A stretch of DNA of 64,000 nt from Zavarzinella sp. (GCA_041399155.1 JAWKTI010000002.1:372001-436000); one strand, 5' to 3'; shown: positions 36,181 through 46,195, counted from the stretch's first letter. Notes: generated by a model not told the origin, from the sequence alone. Made by a program: numbers and translations.

Positions 36181-39100
36181 ATGAATAAGACCTCCATCCT
36201 GATTCGACCTTTGGAAATTCTCGAAGATCGCTCGGTTCCAGCAGTTTTTTCTTTTGCTGGTTTCGATTTTGAACAAGATAGCACTCCCGATGTGCAGACT
36301 TTATTAGCTGCCGGCACCTATTCGGGAGCAATTGTAACCAACGTACCGACCTCGGCGACTGGCTCCATCAGCAACTTTCCTGACTCAACTACTGGTTTTA
36401 CTAACAGCCTTTCCTTCGGGAACCTGGTCAATAACACTGGCACGGTACGTGCGTTGAATCTTCCCAACGGGAATAACGGAACCGCCAATCGAAGTGGGCT
36501 GGAACTGAGTTGGTCGGGTAACCGTGGTTTAACAAATGCCACTGGCGACGATTTTGTCGTCTACGAATCCGGCTCCAACAGCACCACCCCAGAGGGGTTT
36601 ATGGTGCAGGTACGCAATTTTTCTACTGGGACCTGGTCGAGCTGGTACCACCAACCTGCAGATTCATTCGCGGTGACCAATGGTGCAGAAGGTGGGTTTG
36701 CCCACGCTTTTGATCTCAGCGACATGGGTTTGGGTGCCACCGATATCATTGATCGAATTCGCATCGTAAATCTGACAGATGAAGACCGGATGGTGGATAG
36801 CAGTGGTGCAGGGGAAGTTATCCCAGAGGATAACGATGCTACAAGTACATTTCTACCTGATCCCGGCTCACTGGCGGGATTCACAAATTTCGGTGCATCT
36901 ACTTTGGATCCCGATCCGATCTATCTGGGGGTATTCAACGCTCTGACTGATTTGCCATCCCCATTCACATTTGCTGGTTTTGAGTTCTACCAGGAGAACA
37001 CCCCCGATATATCCAATCCTTTGCAGCCGGGCACGTTTAACGGGGTTACCGTTACCAACATTCCCAGCAGTGCAACAGGATCCGTGGGTTTTCCAGATTT
37101 ACCTGCGACAGGATTTACAACCTCATTGACTTTAGGAACGTACCTGAATAACACCGGAACTTCCCGCGCGTTGAATTTGCCAGCAGGAAACAACGGCTCT
37201 ACTACTCGCAGTGGACTGGAACTGAGTTGGTCTGCCAATAGGGGCTTTGCAAACAATGCAGGTGACGATCTCGTTTTCTACGAATCTGGATCGTTGAATA
37301 CACCTGAAGGATTCATCATTCAGGCATTCAATTCGAGCACCCAATCCTGGTCGCCTTGGTATTATGAGCCTGCGGATGCATTTTCAAACTATACAACTGG
37401 TTCCGATGGAGCGTTTGCCACAGCGATCGATTTGAGCGATCTAGGAATTGCAGATGGCGAGATTATCAGTCGCATCCGTATTGTCAATTTGATCCTCTCT
37501 GACCGCACAGTGAATTCAAGTGGTATCGGCGAAATTCTGCCGGAAGATAACGGTGCCACCAGTTCTAATTTCCCTGATGCTGGCCCACTAGCGAGCTTTA
37601 GTAACTATGGCTCCAGTACGTTAGACCCAGACCCGTTATACGTCGCAGTACTGCAACCACTGAGTGAAACACTGGTTGATGTATCCGTAACCAATACGAA
37701 CAATCAAGTCGCGGTAGCAGTAGGCCAGGAGATCACCTACACCATCGTTGTCAGCAATGCTGGACCCGCTGCAGCAAACAATGTTACCTTGACGGATACT
37801 TTTCCAACGAATTTAACTGGCGTCAGCTATACCAGCGTTGCCAGCGGTGGGGCATCTGGGAATACCGCTGCAGGATCGGGTAATCTCAACGAAACCTTGA
37901 ATCTGCCCTTAGGTGCGAGTGTAACCTACACTGTTACTGGGACTGCCACCACAAACACGCCGAATCCATTAGTGAATACTGCTACCGTTACTGTGGATCC
38001 TGGAAATACCGACAGCAATCTGACAAACAATACGGCCACCGATTCCGATCCATTTGTGGTTGCCCCGGTGATCAATAATCAGTCATTCTTTTTAGAAAAT
38101 AACCCTGAAAACGGTCGGATTATTGGAACAGTAGTTGCAACGGATGCCGATGTTGGTGACACGCTTACCTATGCGATTACCGCGGGGAATGGGGACAATA
38201 TTTTCGCAATCAATGCGAATACCGGTGAATTATCAATCAGCGACAATACTCTCTTTGAACTGACTCCCGCAGGTTATCAGTTAACGGTCCAAGTGACAGA
38301 TAGTTTCAATTTAACCGATGATGCAGTTATTTCGGTATTGCCCCCAGCATTACAACACGGAATTACGGAACTCGAAATCGATCTGAGTTCCATCTCTCCA
38401 TCCGGCGGTACTTACACGGTGGAAATCGTTGATCCTGTGTTTACCTTACAGCAGGAACTCGGATTAACGAATCCAGTTGTTCAAGGTGCATTCAATTTTC
38501 GGGGCTATCAGGAACAGTACTTCATTAGTACAAATGGCAGCAATGCTGCGGGCCAAGGTTATTACGTATTGATGCCGGATAATAAGCTCTACGCTTATGC
38601 CGATCCTTTTGTCGGCCCACTCACTCTGGCAAATACGTTAGCCAGCACTCCAGTTGCAGATTTTTCTGCAGCACCGTACAGCACCGGGAATACATTGGAT
38701 GTCTATCAGACTCCAACGTTGCTATCAGATAATGATGGAACTCCCAAGGTTGTACAAGAAACAGCACTGAATCGCATCAGCAAGCAGTATGGTTTGACCA
38801 ATCCTCCACATAGTTTCAATTTTGCAGGAGCGAAGGAGTACTACTTTACCAGTAGTAACGACAGCAATCCAAACCACTTTAACTATTTTGTGCTTTTACC
38901 GAACAACACCTTAGTACGATTTAATGGCGTGTCTGCCACCACGAGTGATCTGGTTGTGGACTTTACAGCAGAAGGACTTGGCAACGTTTATGACAATCCT
39001 GCCATCCTGCATAATCCTCCTGCTTTGGTTGATGCAGTTACTGCAAGTATTACTGGCGATCTGTTAACAATTGATGCAGTACCTGAGTTTGATCGTACCG

Positions 39101-40860
39101 TTCAGGTTAAAGTTACGAAAACTGATGGAAATACAACAACAGAAAGTACGTTTGATTTCAGTGTGATCAATACTGTACCTATGATAGGTACTCTAAATGA
39201 TATCGTGATTGATCATGATGATGATACTGTAGATTTCAACTTGAACCTTACTGATCCTGATCCCGATGGTTCATTCCGCAGAATATTTGTTCAATCAGAA
39301 GGTTATAACCCACTCTTTGACCTGAAAAATGAAATTGGTATCACAGAACCACCGTACGCAACCAACTTTTCTGGGCAGGGTGAACGCTGGTTTGAAAGCA
39401 CCAATAACAGCAATTCTGCGAACGACTCCCTTTATGTACTGACCAGCGATAACAAGCTGTTTGCATGGGATGGCAACACTTTTGCAACAACAATTGGTGG
39501 GTCTGCAATTGCCGATTTCAACACCGCCCTGTACGACAACACTGCAGTGTATAACAATCCAGCCCTGTTATTTGCTGCTGAACCCCCGGCAAAACCTGCA
39601 GTCTTCTTGAATCGTGGACCGTTGTACGATGTCAAAATTGATCTCGGCTTTACAAACCCACCTTACACATTCAACTTTGCAGGAATGCAGGAATTCTGGT
39701 TTGAAAGCACCAATGGATCAAATCATCTGGGGAATCACCTCTTTGCGTTACTTCCAGACGGGAAACTGTATGCTTTTGACGGTTTTTCGTTGGCGACTTC
39801 GATGAATCGTACTCCTGTTTACGATCTGGCTGACACTGGTGCATACCAGAATCCCGCTTCGATTGCCAATTCCCGGCCTTCATTTATCAATGATCCCGTA
39901 TTCGAAATTAAGGACAAATACGGCATTACGAAGGCAGATTTTGCATTTGATTTCCGCGGGGAAGGTGAAAAATACTTTATCAGTACGAATGGTAGCAATG
40001 CAGCCAATGGTGGTTTCTACGTGCTGATGCCGAATGGTGATTTTAAGGCATGGAATGGCGTTGATCTGCCCACCAGTCCGGTAGTTGCAACGGTACCTGT
40101 CGATGTCTACAACGACCCAGCGTTACTCTATGCAGCAACTGGTCAAAAAGCTGTGTTGAGCGTGGATTCAAACACCAATACGGGTGATGTCGAATTAGAT
40201 CCGACAGTCGAATTTGCAGGAACCATCCGAGTAACGACAACGCTCACAGATCGTGCCGGCAGTGACACGGAAAGTTTCCTGTTGACTGTGAACAATCAGT
40301 TACCAGTATTAAGTGCAATTTCAACGTTCATTGGTACTTCTGCAGCTGGAAGTGGGAATGTGAACTTGGTTGCTTCCGATGCGGATGTAGGTGATGTTGT
40401 TGGGTTTGCTGCAATGATTTCACCATACAGCCCACTTTATGAAATTAAACGTACCTATGGTCTGACGAATCCAGCCTATGCGTTTAATTTCTTTGGCTTC
40501 GGGTCGTTCTATTTCCAAAGCACGAACGGCAGCAATCCTTCAGGAAACGGGATTTATCTGTTAACTTCTGACAACAAGTTATTCGCATGGGATGGTGTCG
40601 GCCACGCAACCACAATTGCCCAACAACCTGTGGCAGATTTTGCTGATCCTGAATACCTGGGAACAAATGTCTACGCCAATCCGAACCTGATCAACAATGC
40701 CACCAAGCCGACAGTAACTCCAGAGATCGGTACAACAATTGTTGGTAATACATTGACACTGGATTGGGACACTTCGTTTGTGGGCACGTTTCTAACGACA
40801 GTTTATGCCAGCGATGGCAGCAGCACCGTGCTCCAGAGATTTGTTGGCGTGGTAAGCTGA
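36181..40860 (+). CDS. Giant exported surface protein with planctomycete signal, DUF11/cadherin-like domains and six novel repeats
   Basis: 1559 residues. It opens MNKTSILIRPLEILEDRSVP, the planctomycete extracellular sorting motif (L-E-x-L-E-D-R-x-V-P-A). Order: two copies of a 210-residue domain (about 20-235 and 258-485; FAGFDFEQDSTPD / FAGFEFYQENTPD), a DUF11-type beta sandwich (about 498-625), a cadherin-like domain (about 640-718, VVATDADVGDTLTYAI), then six units of a repeat I do not recognise (about 754-1504) with interposed Ig-like stretches. Low Cys and many Asn/Thr/Ser fit an exported adhesin-like or S-layer-associated protein. An earlier ATG (36103) would push the signal inwards. 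No pathway can be assigned. Stand-alone gene. Confidence 0.85.
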   Translation: MNKTSILIRPLEILEDRSVPAVFSFAGFDFEQDSTPDVQTLLAAGTYSGAIVTNVPTSATGSISNFPDSTTGFTNSLSFGNLVNNTGTVRALNLPNGNNGTANRSGLELSWSGNRGLTNATGDDFVVYESGSNSTTPEGFMVQVRNFSTGTWSSWYHQPADSFAVTNGAEGGFAHAFDLSDMGLGATDIIDRIRIVNLTDEDRMVDSSGAGEVIPEDNDATSTFLPDPGSLAGFTNFGASTLDPDPIYLGVFNALTDLPSPFTFAGFEFYQENTPDISNPLQPGTFNGVTVTNIPSSATGSVGFPDLPATGFTTSLTLGTYLNNTGTSRALNLPAGNNGSTTRSGLELSWSANRGFANNAGDDLVFYESGSLNTPEGFIIQAFNSSTQSWSPWYYEPADAFSNYTTGSDGAFATAIDLSDLGIADGEIISRIRIVNLILSDRTVNSSGIGEILPEDNGATSSNFPDAGPLASFSNYGSSTLDPDPLYVAVLQPLSETLVDVSVTNTNNQVAVAVGQEITYTIVVSNAGPAAANNVTLTDTFPTNLTGVSYTSVASGGASGNTAAGSGNLNETLNLPLGASVTYTVTGTATTNTPNPLVNTATVTVDPGNTDSNLTNNTATDSDPFVVAPVINNQSFFLENNPENGRIIGTVVATDADVGDTLTYAITAGNGDNIFAINANTGELSISDNTLFELTPAGYQLTVQVTDSFNLTDDAVISVLPPALQHGITELEIDLSSISPSGGTYTVEIVDPVFTLQQELGLTNPVVQGAFNFRGYQEQYFISTNGSNAAGQGYYVLMPDNKLYAYADPFVGPLTLANTLASTPVADFSAAPYSTGNTLDVYQTPTLLSDNDGTPKVVQETALNRISKQYGLTNPPHSFNFAGAKEYYFTSSNDSNPNHFNYFVLLPNNTLVRFNGVSATTSDLVVDFTAEGLGNVYDNPAILHNPPALVDAVTASITGDLLTIDAVPEFDRTVQVKVTKTDGNTTTESTFDFSVINTVPMIGTLNDIVIDHDDDTVDFNLNLTDPDPDGSFRRIFVQSEGYNPLFDLKNEIGITEPPYATNFSGQGERWFESTNNSNSANDSLYVLTSDNKLFAWDGNTFATTIGGSAIADFNTALYDNTAVYNNPALLFAAEPPAKPAVFLNRGPLYDVKIDLGFTNPPYTFNFAGMQEFWFESTNGSNHLGNHLFALLPDGKLYAFDGFSLATSMNRTPVYDLADTGAYQNPASIANSRPSFINDPVFEIKDKYGITKADFAFDFRGEGEKYFISTNGSNAANGGFYVLMPNGDFKAWNGVDLPTSPVVATVPVDVYNDPALLYAATGQKAVLSVDSNTNTGDVELDPTVEFAGTIRVTTTLTDRAGSDTESFLLTVNNQLPVLSAISTFIGTSAAGSGNVNLVASDADVGDVVGFAAMISPYSPLYEIKRTYGLTNPAYAFNFFGFGSFYFQSTNGSNPSGNGIYLLTSDNKLFAWDGVGHATTIAQQPVADFADPEYLGTNVYANPNLINNATKPTVTPEIGTTIVGNTLTLDWDTSFVGTFLTTVYASDGSSTVLQRFVGVVS
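36238..37640. repeat. Tandem duplication of a ~210-residue domain in the surface protein
   Basis: Copy 1 at about 36238-36900, copy 2 at about 36961-37640. Shared landmarks include TNxPxSATGS, GTxRALNLPxGNNG, RSGLELSW and GDDxVxYESGS. Divergence is moderate, so the duplication is not recent. Confidence 0.85.
38440..40692. repeat. Six copies of an unrecognised ~80-residue repeat in the surface protein
   Basis: Copies start near 38440, 38767, 39312, 39622, 39898 and 40435. Shared pattern: YGLTNPPYxFNF, then GxxExxFxSTNGSN, then an aromatic-rich strand ending LPDNKLYAWDG, a variable part, PVADF and finally NPALL. Copies 1, 2, 4 and 5 follow each other with short spacers; 3 and 6 are preceded by Ig-like segments. 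Confidence 0.8.
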
Positions 40861-41002
40861 ATGTCTGCACACACTTCTGTGTAACCGCACCTCATTCTGA
40901 AGACCTTCTAAATAGTTGAAGCCCAATTGAAAGAACCGGACATTCAACTTAATTTTGGCAGAAATGTGAGGAATATTTCATGATAATATTCTCATCATTC
41001 TG

Positions 41003-42358
41003 TTATCGAGCTTTCATCGGTGGGTCAGCAATCAGTTTATGGTTGGCATTTAAAAACAACGCACTGATTCCGGCCAGGGCATAACTGATCGCACAGGCCA
41101 GCATAATCAGATTCCATCCGTTATGGGTGATTGTTTTCGACCAGAGTAAACCCAGTGCAACAGGTGATACCGCAGCCCCCAGATTGCCCCACATATTGCC
41201 CCAGCCCAGTGCGGCACCGGCAAACTTACCCCCCACGTCCTGCGAAAATGCCCACAGTGGGGGATTTCCCAGATCAGATGACAGAGAAACAATGCACAAC
41301 ATAATCATCAGTGGGATCAGGCTGCCAATCCACCAATAGGCACCCAGGTAGGCTAGCGATGCCAGAAACAGCACAAACGCCAGTGGGAGGGATCTTCCCC
41401 AGCGCACCCCCATTCTTTTACCCACGTAATCGGTGGTGATTCCGCCTAAAAACAGGCCCAGCACACTGACCATCGCGGGTAACGCGGAATAGACTCCACG
41501 TTGAGCTGCCGAGACGCGAAACAGTTCATCCAGCATTTGTGGCAATTTGGTGATCAGGAATACCCAGCCCACATTGATTGCAAACTGAATAAAGCCGTAA
41601 ATCCACATACTGTAACTACTTAAGATCGTTTTCCATGGGAAAGGGTCCTGCGATAGTTTGGTACTCGGCCCCACCAGGGCGGCTTCGGCAGCGTTCGATG
41701 CGGGATGTTCCGTGGGGTGATCTTTCGCCAGACGCAGATAAAAGAAGCCCCAGATGATGCCAATCAGACCAAAAAAGATCATGACCAGCCGCCAGCCATA
41801 TTTATTGGCCGTTTCTGTGCTGTTGCCCAGCCCCAAAATGATTGAAATGAACAACACCATCAGCAGTGGGGTAACAAACTGGGAACAGGCCCAGCCCAGT
41901 CGCCCACCGAGGGCCACGATACTATTGGCCCGCCCACGACTGGCCACGGGAAACCAATTGCGGATAATTGCAGCCGAATTGGGATAGGCACCCGCTTCGG
42001 TTACCCCAATCGCCAGACGTGCTGCCAGCAGTGCGGCAAAACCAGCAGCCATTCCACTGACCGCAGTGAAGAACGACCACAAAATCAACAACATCCCCAG
42101 CGTGCGTGTAAAGCCCAGCCGCACCCCAAGTAACCCTGCAGGCACCTGTGCAAGCGCGTACGACCAGAAAAACGCACTTAACACCCAATCCCATTGGCCG
42201 GGACTCAGGCCAAGATCCCGCTTCACTTCGGTTGAAAACTGGGCCAGACAGGCGCGATCGTTGTACATGAAAAAGGCCACGCACATGGTGAAAAACATCA
42301 TGCGGAAGCGGATGCCGGTGGGCTTCTGGCTGGGGCTCTCCTGCGAATTGGTGGTCAT
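41003..42358 (-). CDS. MFS transporter, anion:cation symporter type
   Basis: 451 residues with twelve predicted helices. Similar to the ACS group that takes up organic and sugar acids by proton symport: helix 1 region FFTMCVAFFMYNDRACLAQF, loop 2-3 signature GLLGVRLGFTRT, helix 4 RLAIGVTEAGAYPNSAAIIRNW, loop 8-9 GGITTDYVGKRMG. The natural substrate is unknown. ATG at 42358 overlaps the upstream RraA-like gene stop by 4 bp (ATGA), so translation is coupled; the pair may import and then process a hydroxy-acid. The frame is open 30 codons further upstream but this overlaps the neighbour and lacks similarity. Confidence 0.88.
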   Translation of the reverse strand: MTTNSQESPSQKPTGIRFRMMFFTMCVAFFMYNDRACLAQFSTEVKRDLGLSPGQWDWVLSAFFWSYALAQVPAGLLGVRLGFTRTLGMLLILWSFFTAVSGMAAGFAALLAARLAIGVTEAGAYPNSAAIIRNWFPVASRGRANSIVALGGRLGWACSQFVTPLLMVLFISIILGLGNSTETANKYGWRLVMIFFGLIGIIWGFFYLRLAKDHPTEHPASNAAEAALVGPSTKLSQDPFPWKTILSSYSMWIYGFIQFAINVGWVFLITKLPQMLDELFRVSAAQRGVYSALPAMVSVLGLFLGGITTDYVGKRMGVRWGRSLPLAFVLFLASLAYLGAYWWIGSLIPLMIMLCIVSLSSDLGNPPLWAFSQDVGGKFAGAALGWGNMWGNLGAAVSPVALGLLWSKTITHNGWNLIMLACAISYALAGISALFLNANHKLIADPPMKAR

Positions 42359-43005
42359 AATACTCCAAATTGCTCGAACGCTGCCGTGGCAGACATCCCG
42401 TTTTGAATGGCGGTGCGGACCTGATTTTCGGCTAGTACTTTGTCCCACGCCCGCTGGACGACGCTTGCTTCCACGTGGGTGGGCACCACGACGATACCAT
42501 CCTCATCAGCAACCACCAATGCACCAGGTTCAAACAGGATGCCATCGATTTCAACGGGAATATCGATGTCGATCACGCGTTGGCGATCTCTGCTGTCGTA
42601 AATACATACACTGCGAGCAAAACATGGAAACTGCATCTGCCGAATCTGTCGACGGTCTCGAATCGCACCATCGACAATCACTCCTGCGCACCCCGCACGT
42701 CGTGCTGCGGTAGAAAGCAGTTCGCCCCAGATGCCGGAACGGATGGAGCCACCCGCTGCAGCAATCAGCACATCGTCTGGCTGGCAGCTGTCTACTGCTT
42801 GCAGTTCAAGAGCATACGGTTGTGGGTCGACATGGGCCATATCTGCCCACAAGGTTGTTTTACAGCGACCAATCAGCACACCACTGTCCCACATGGGCTG
42901 AATGGGTAACCGTGGGGACTGGCGACGATATCCTTCCGCATCCAGGGCGTCGCACACCACCGCACTGGTGAAGTGCTGCCGCATTAATTCAATTGTGATG
43001 CCCAT
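42355..43005 (-). CDS. RraA-like aldolase/regulator family protein
   Basis: 216 residues. Fold family of RraA and HMG/CHA aldolase. The conserved core AAAGGSIRSGIWGELLSTAA and GVIVDGAIRDRRQI is intact, with the Arg-Asp pair required for metal-dependent oxaloacetate decarboxylase and aldolase activity. No RNase E inhibitor context is visible, while the coupled MFS transporter gene suggests a metabolic role in dicarboxylate or hydroxy-acid breakdown (inference). The start at 43005 has a strong ribosome site, GGAAGGAG followed by AACC. It begins 60 bp after the thiL stop. Confidence 0.82.
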   Translation of the reverse strand: MGITIELMRQHFTSAVVCDALDAEGYRRQSPRLPIQPMWDSGVLIGRCKTTLWADMAHVDPQPYALELQAVDSCQPDDVLIAAAGGSIRSGIWGELLSTAARRAGCAGVIVDGAIRDRRQIRQMQFPCFARSVCIYDSRDRQRVIDIDIPVEIDGILFEPGALVVADEDGIVVVPTHVEASVVQRAWDKVLAENQVRTAIQNGMSATAAFEQFGVL

Positions 43006-43065
43006 GGTTCTCCTTCCAAGCAGCCACCCAGTAAAACACGTTCGGGACCGTTTTTCAACCACCAA

Positions 43066-44010
43066 TCACTGTTCAGGTGGGGCATTTTCGCCAAATAGGT
43101 GCTCGTAACCGTGCGGCGAAAGTTTTGTGAGGCTGTTCTCATTTTTTAGCCAGAAACCATTTGCAACGATTTCGCCAATTCGAAACAGCGTGGGCGGCAA
43201 TGGCGATTGAGCATGTGCAGCCACCAGTGCGGGAATATCGCTCTGTGCAATGGTAAACAGCAATTCGAAATCCTCCCCATCGTGCAAGGCATGTTCCAGA
43301 GACGTTTTGCCTGTTTTTGCCGCAAGTTCCTTTGCTGCAAGGGTAATCGGTATTTGCTGTGCAAATAATTCTGCCCCAACGTGGCTTGCCTGGCAAATTT
43401 TCAGCAAATCACATGCCAAACCATCAGAAATATCCAGCATCCCTCGCACGGGGTGCTGCCGGAGAAAAGAGATCCAATCCGTTTTCGGTTGAAAATCGAG
43501 ATGGTGCCCAAGAATGCTGCCACCCAGTGGTCCGGTTACGAAAATTCCATCCCCCACCTGGGCGTGGGATCGCAAGGGCGAACCACCTGCAGGTGCCTCA
43601 CCCAGTGCCGTGACCGAAATGGTTAACGGGCCTTCCCAACTGTTGGTATCGCCCCCAATGATCACCACGTCGTGATGATTACAGGCATTTTTCATGCCCA
43701 GGTATAAATTTTTTATTGTCTCAAGCGAAAAAGAGCGCGGGATACCCAAACTAATGAGAACGTATTTCGGAATCGCCAACATTGCTGCCAGGTCGCTTAG
43801 GTTGACATGGATCGCTTTCTGCCCCACGCGATAAGGGCCGGCATCGTGCAGCAGAAAACAACTCCCCTCCATTAACATGTCAGTCGTGCAGACCAATCCA
43901 TGCACCATGGGGCGAACCACCGCCGCATCATCGCCGATACCCACAATCACATCCGGGGTGGGGCATTGCTGCTGGCTCAGCCAGGAAATGAAATCAAGTT
44001 CGCTGCCCAC
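43066..44010 (-). CDS. thiL: Thiamine-monophosphate kinase
   Basis: Phosphorylates thiamine monophosphate to the active diphosphate in the cytoplasm. 314 residues from the GTG. Core: SELDFISWLSQQ, GIGDDAAVVRP, then TTDMLMEGSCF, VNLSDLAAM, GGDTNSWEGPLTISVTALGE, and GMLDISDGLACDL. The start is taken as GTG 44010 because AGGGAAGG lies just upstream and the protein family begins here (G-S-E-L-D-F-I). Earlier ATG at 44103 would overlap the divergent GTPase gene. Followed on the same strand by the RraA-like gene and the transporter; not an obvious thiamine operon. Confidence 0.88.
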   Translation of the reverse strand: MGSELDFISWLSQQQCPTPDVIVGIGDDAAVVRPMVHGLVCTTDMLMEGSCFLLHDAGPYRVGQKAIHVNLSDLAAMLAIPKYVLISLGIPRSFSLETIKNLYLGMKNACNHHDVVIIGGDTNSWEGPLTISVTALGEAPAGGSPLRSHAQVGDGIFVTGPLGGSILGHHLDFQPKTDWISFLRQHPVRGMLDISDGLACDLLKICQASHVGAELFAQQIPITLAAKELAAKTGKTSLEHALHDGEDFELLFTIAQSDIPALVAAHAQSPLPPTLFRIGEIVANGFWLKNENSLTKLSPHGYEHLFGENAPPEQ

Positions 44011-44094
44011 AACACCTTCCCTGCCTGGTTTTCTTACAGAAGCGATGCAGATACGATATAAAAACAATCGGGCAGATATCAGTGAGAGAAGCAG

Positions 44095-45204
44095 ATGAAA
44101 CAAGTGCGTTATATTATGTTGGGCGGATTTCTAGGTGCTGGTAAGACCACTACGATTGCCCGTTTAGCCCAGCAATTCATCCAAAAGGGACATATTGTGG
44201 GTGTGGTAACCAACGATCAGGCTCAGGATCTGGTGGACACCAACAATCTTCGTTCGCAGGGCCTGACCGTGGAAGAAGTACCAGGGGCTTGTTTTTGCTG
44301 CAAATTTGATGAGCTGATCGACAAAACCAAAACCTTGGATGCTGCCACCCGCCCCGATATTCTGCTGGCAGAACCTGTGGGAAGTTGCACCGATCTGGTT
44401 GCCACTGTCATCCAGCCACTGCGGGATCTCTATCAGGATCGGTTTTCGATTGCACCGTACGCAGTGCTGTTCAAACCCAGCCACGGCCTGCGAATACTGA
44501 AGAACGAATCAAGCGGTTTTTCACCGAAAGCCGCTTATATTTTTCGCAAGCAGTTGGAAGAAGCCGACCTGATTGTCATCAACCGAAAAGATGAACTGGA
44601 AACGGAAAAACTGGCCGAATTACAGGAATTGCTGGCCGCACAGTTCCCCACCACGCCCCATCTGGCAATTTCAGCAAAAACTGGGGAAGGTTTTCAGGAA
44701 TTGACCGAATTTCTGAATCAAGAAGGGCGTTTCGGTCAGCGAATTCTGGAGATTGACTACGACATTTATGCCGCTGGTGAAGCGGAATTAGGCTGGCTGA
44801 ATTCGAGCGTGCGTGCGACTTTTCAGCATCCCACCGATATCGATGCGTTTATTCTGGAACTGGTGCGTCGATTGCATCATCAACTGGTCGAAGTGGGAGC
44901 AGAAATTGCCCACCTGAAGGTGATCGCAATGGAAGATGGGGGAAGTTTTGCAGTTGCCAACGTGGTCAGTTCCGATGATCTGCCCAAAGTGTCGCTCGCT
45001 GCACAACAGCAGTGGCAGGAATGCGACATCGTGGTGAATGCCCGCGTTGCTATCGATCCGGAAATTCTGGAAAAAATGGTACAGGAAACGCTGCAAACTC
45101 TTGCCCAGCAACAGGATACGACGATTGACTGGCGTCAGACTCAAAGCTTCCGCCCCGGCAGGCCAACCCCCACCCACCGCTACGATAGTGCCGTGAACTC
45201 ATAA
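44095..45204 (+). CDS. CobW/COG0523-type metal-trafficking GTPase
   Basis: 369 residues. G3E-family P-loop GTPases hand metals (zinc, cobalt, iron or nickel) to target proteins. Present: Walker A GGFLGAGKTT, the metal-binding GACFCCKF (the CxCC motif; the family usually has GCxCC), and NRKD for guanine recognition (NKxD type with Arg). The C-terminal domain has no long His tail. A weak purine-rich ribosome site (GAGAGAAGC) precedes the ATG. The promoter region of about 85 bp is shared with divergent thiL. The metal cannot be told from sequence. Confidence 0.87.
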   Translation: MKQVRYIMLGGFLGAGKTTTIARLAQQFIQKGHIVGVVTNDQAQDLVDTNNLRSQGLTVEEVPGACFCCKFDELIDKTKTLDAATRPDILLAEPVGSCTDLVATVIQPLRDLYQDRFSIAPYAVLFKPSHGLRILKNESSGFSPKAAYIFRKQLEEADLIVINRKDELETEKLAELQELLAAQFPTTPHLAISAKTGEGFQELTEFLNQEGRFGQRILEIDYDIYAAGEAELGWLNSSVRATFQHPTDIDAFILELVRRLHHQLVEVGAEIAHLKVIAMEDGGSFAVANVVSSDDLPKVSLAAQQQWQECDIVVNARVAIDPEILEKMVQETLQTLAQQQDTTIDWRQTQSFRPGRPTPTHRYDSAVNS

Positions 45205-45301
45205 TTCGTTCAAGATGGTTCATGCAGCGCGTTTCAAACTTTATGGATGTCTCTTGGGGTGTTTCTATCTTATCTGAAAGTTGTTTATGTTGAGTTGCTA
45301 A

Positions 45302-46195
45302 ATGGCTAAAAAGAAGAATACTGCCAAAAGCTCCAGTTTTGATGATATCAAAAGAGCCATCATTATTGGGCTGTTTTCAATTGATCAGCTACTCGACAAG
45401 CTAGTGCTCAAAGGAGGCAACGCACTTTCTTTAGTTTACGATATTTCAACACGAGCTTCACTTGATATTGACCTCTCCATTCCTGGTGAATTCGATGACT
45501 CCAAAGAAGTATCTTCGCTTATTGAGTCCTCCCTGCAAGCTAGCTTTGATGATCTTTCGTTCCAATTATTTGATTTTTCGATGACAGAAGAGCCTCGTGA
45601 GGTAACAAACGACCTTACAGGATTTTGGGGTGGTTACAGTGTAATGTTCAAACTCATTGAAAAAAGCAAGTACTTCGAACACCCCCATGAACTCGATTGG
45701 CTCCGAAGAAACAGTATTACCTTAGGAAACAGTAATGTGCGAAAGTTTACAGTAGACATTAGTAAACATGAATACTGCAAAGAGAAGCGAGATCACCAAA
45801 TAAATGGTTATAAGATTTACGTTTATACTCCTGCAATGATTGTCTGCGAAAAATTGCGTGCAATCTGCCAGCAAATCGATGAGTATCGGAAAATAGTTTT
45901 CAAGCACAAAGCGAAGCGAGCACGTGATTTTCTTGATATTTTTCAAATCTGCGAATTGGAGGAGATTGATCCTAAGCAAGACTCATTTAGATCAACACTT
46001 TTGAATGTATTCACCATTAAAAATGTTCCTTTGCGTTTGTTGAATAATTTAGAAAATGAACGTGATTTTCACAAATCAGACTTTATATCTGTAAAGGCGA
46101 CTGTTGCGAATTCCAGCGAGTTGAAGGATTTCGATTTCTACTTTCAATTTACGCTTGATTTTATTCAAAAATTAGAAACCTTTTGGAATGAATAG
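45302..46195 (+). CDS. AbiEii-like nucleotidyltransferase toxin
   Basis: 297 residues. Matches the AbiEii/type IV toxin family of DNA polymerase beta-like nucleotidyltransferases. Motif I: KLVLKGGNALSLVYDI. Metal-binding motif II: SLDIDLSI (the D-x-D pair). The C-terminal family motif is CEKLRAICQQIDEYR, then KAKRARDFLDIFQI. AbiEii proteins add nucleotides to tRNA or other targets and stop growth. Base composition is clearly more AT-rich than flanking genes, suggesting transfer. Unlike normal abiE operons, the partner antitoxin-like gene is on the opposite strand downstream and overlaps the 3' end by 24 bp. Start is ATG 45302; no strong ribosome site is visible. Confidence 0.85.
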   Translation: MAKKKNTAKSSSFDDIKRAIIIGLFSIDQLLDKLVLKGGNALSLVYDISTRASLDIDLSIPGEFDDSKEVSSLIESSLQASFDDLSFQLFDFSMTEEPREVTNDLTGFWGGYSVMFKLIEKSKYFEHPHELDWLRRNSITLGNSNVRKFTVDISKHEYCKEKRDHQINGYKIYVYTPAMIVCEKLRAICQQIDEYRKIVFKHKAKRARDFLDIFQICELEEIDPKQDSFRSTLLNVFTIKNVPLRLLNNLENERDFHKSDFISVKATVANSSELKDFDFYFQFTLDFIQKLETFWNE

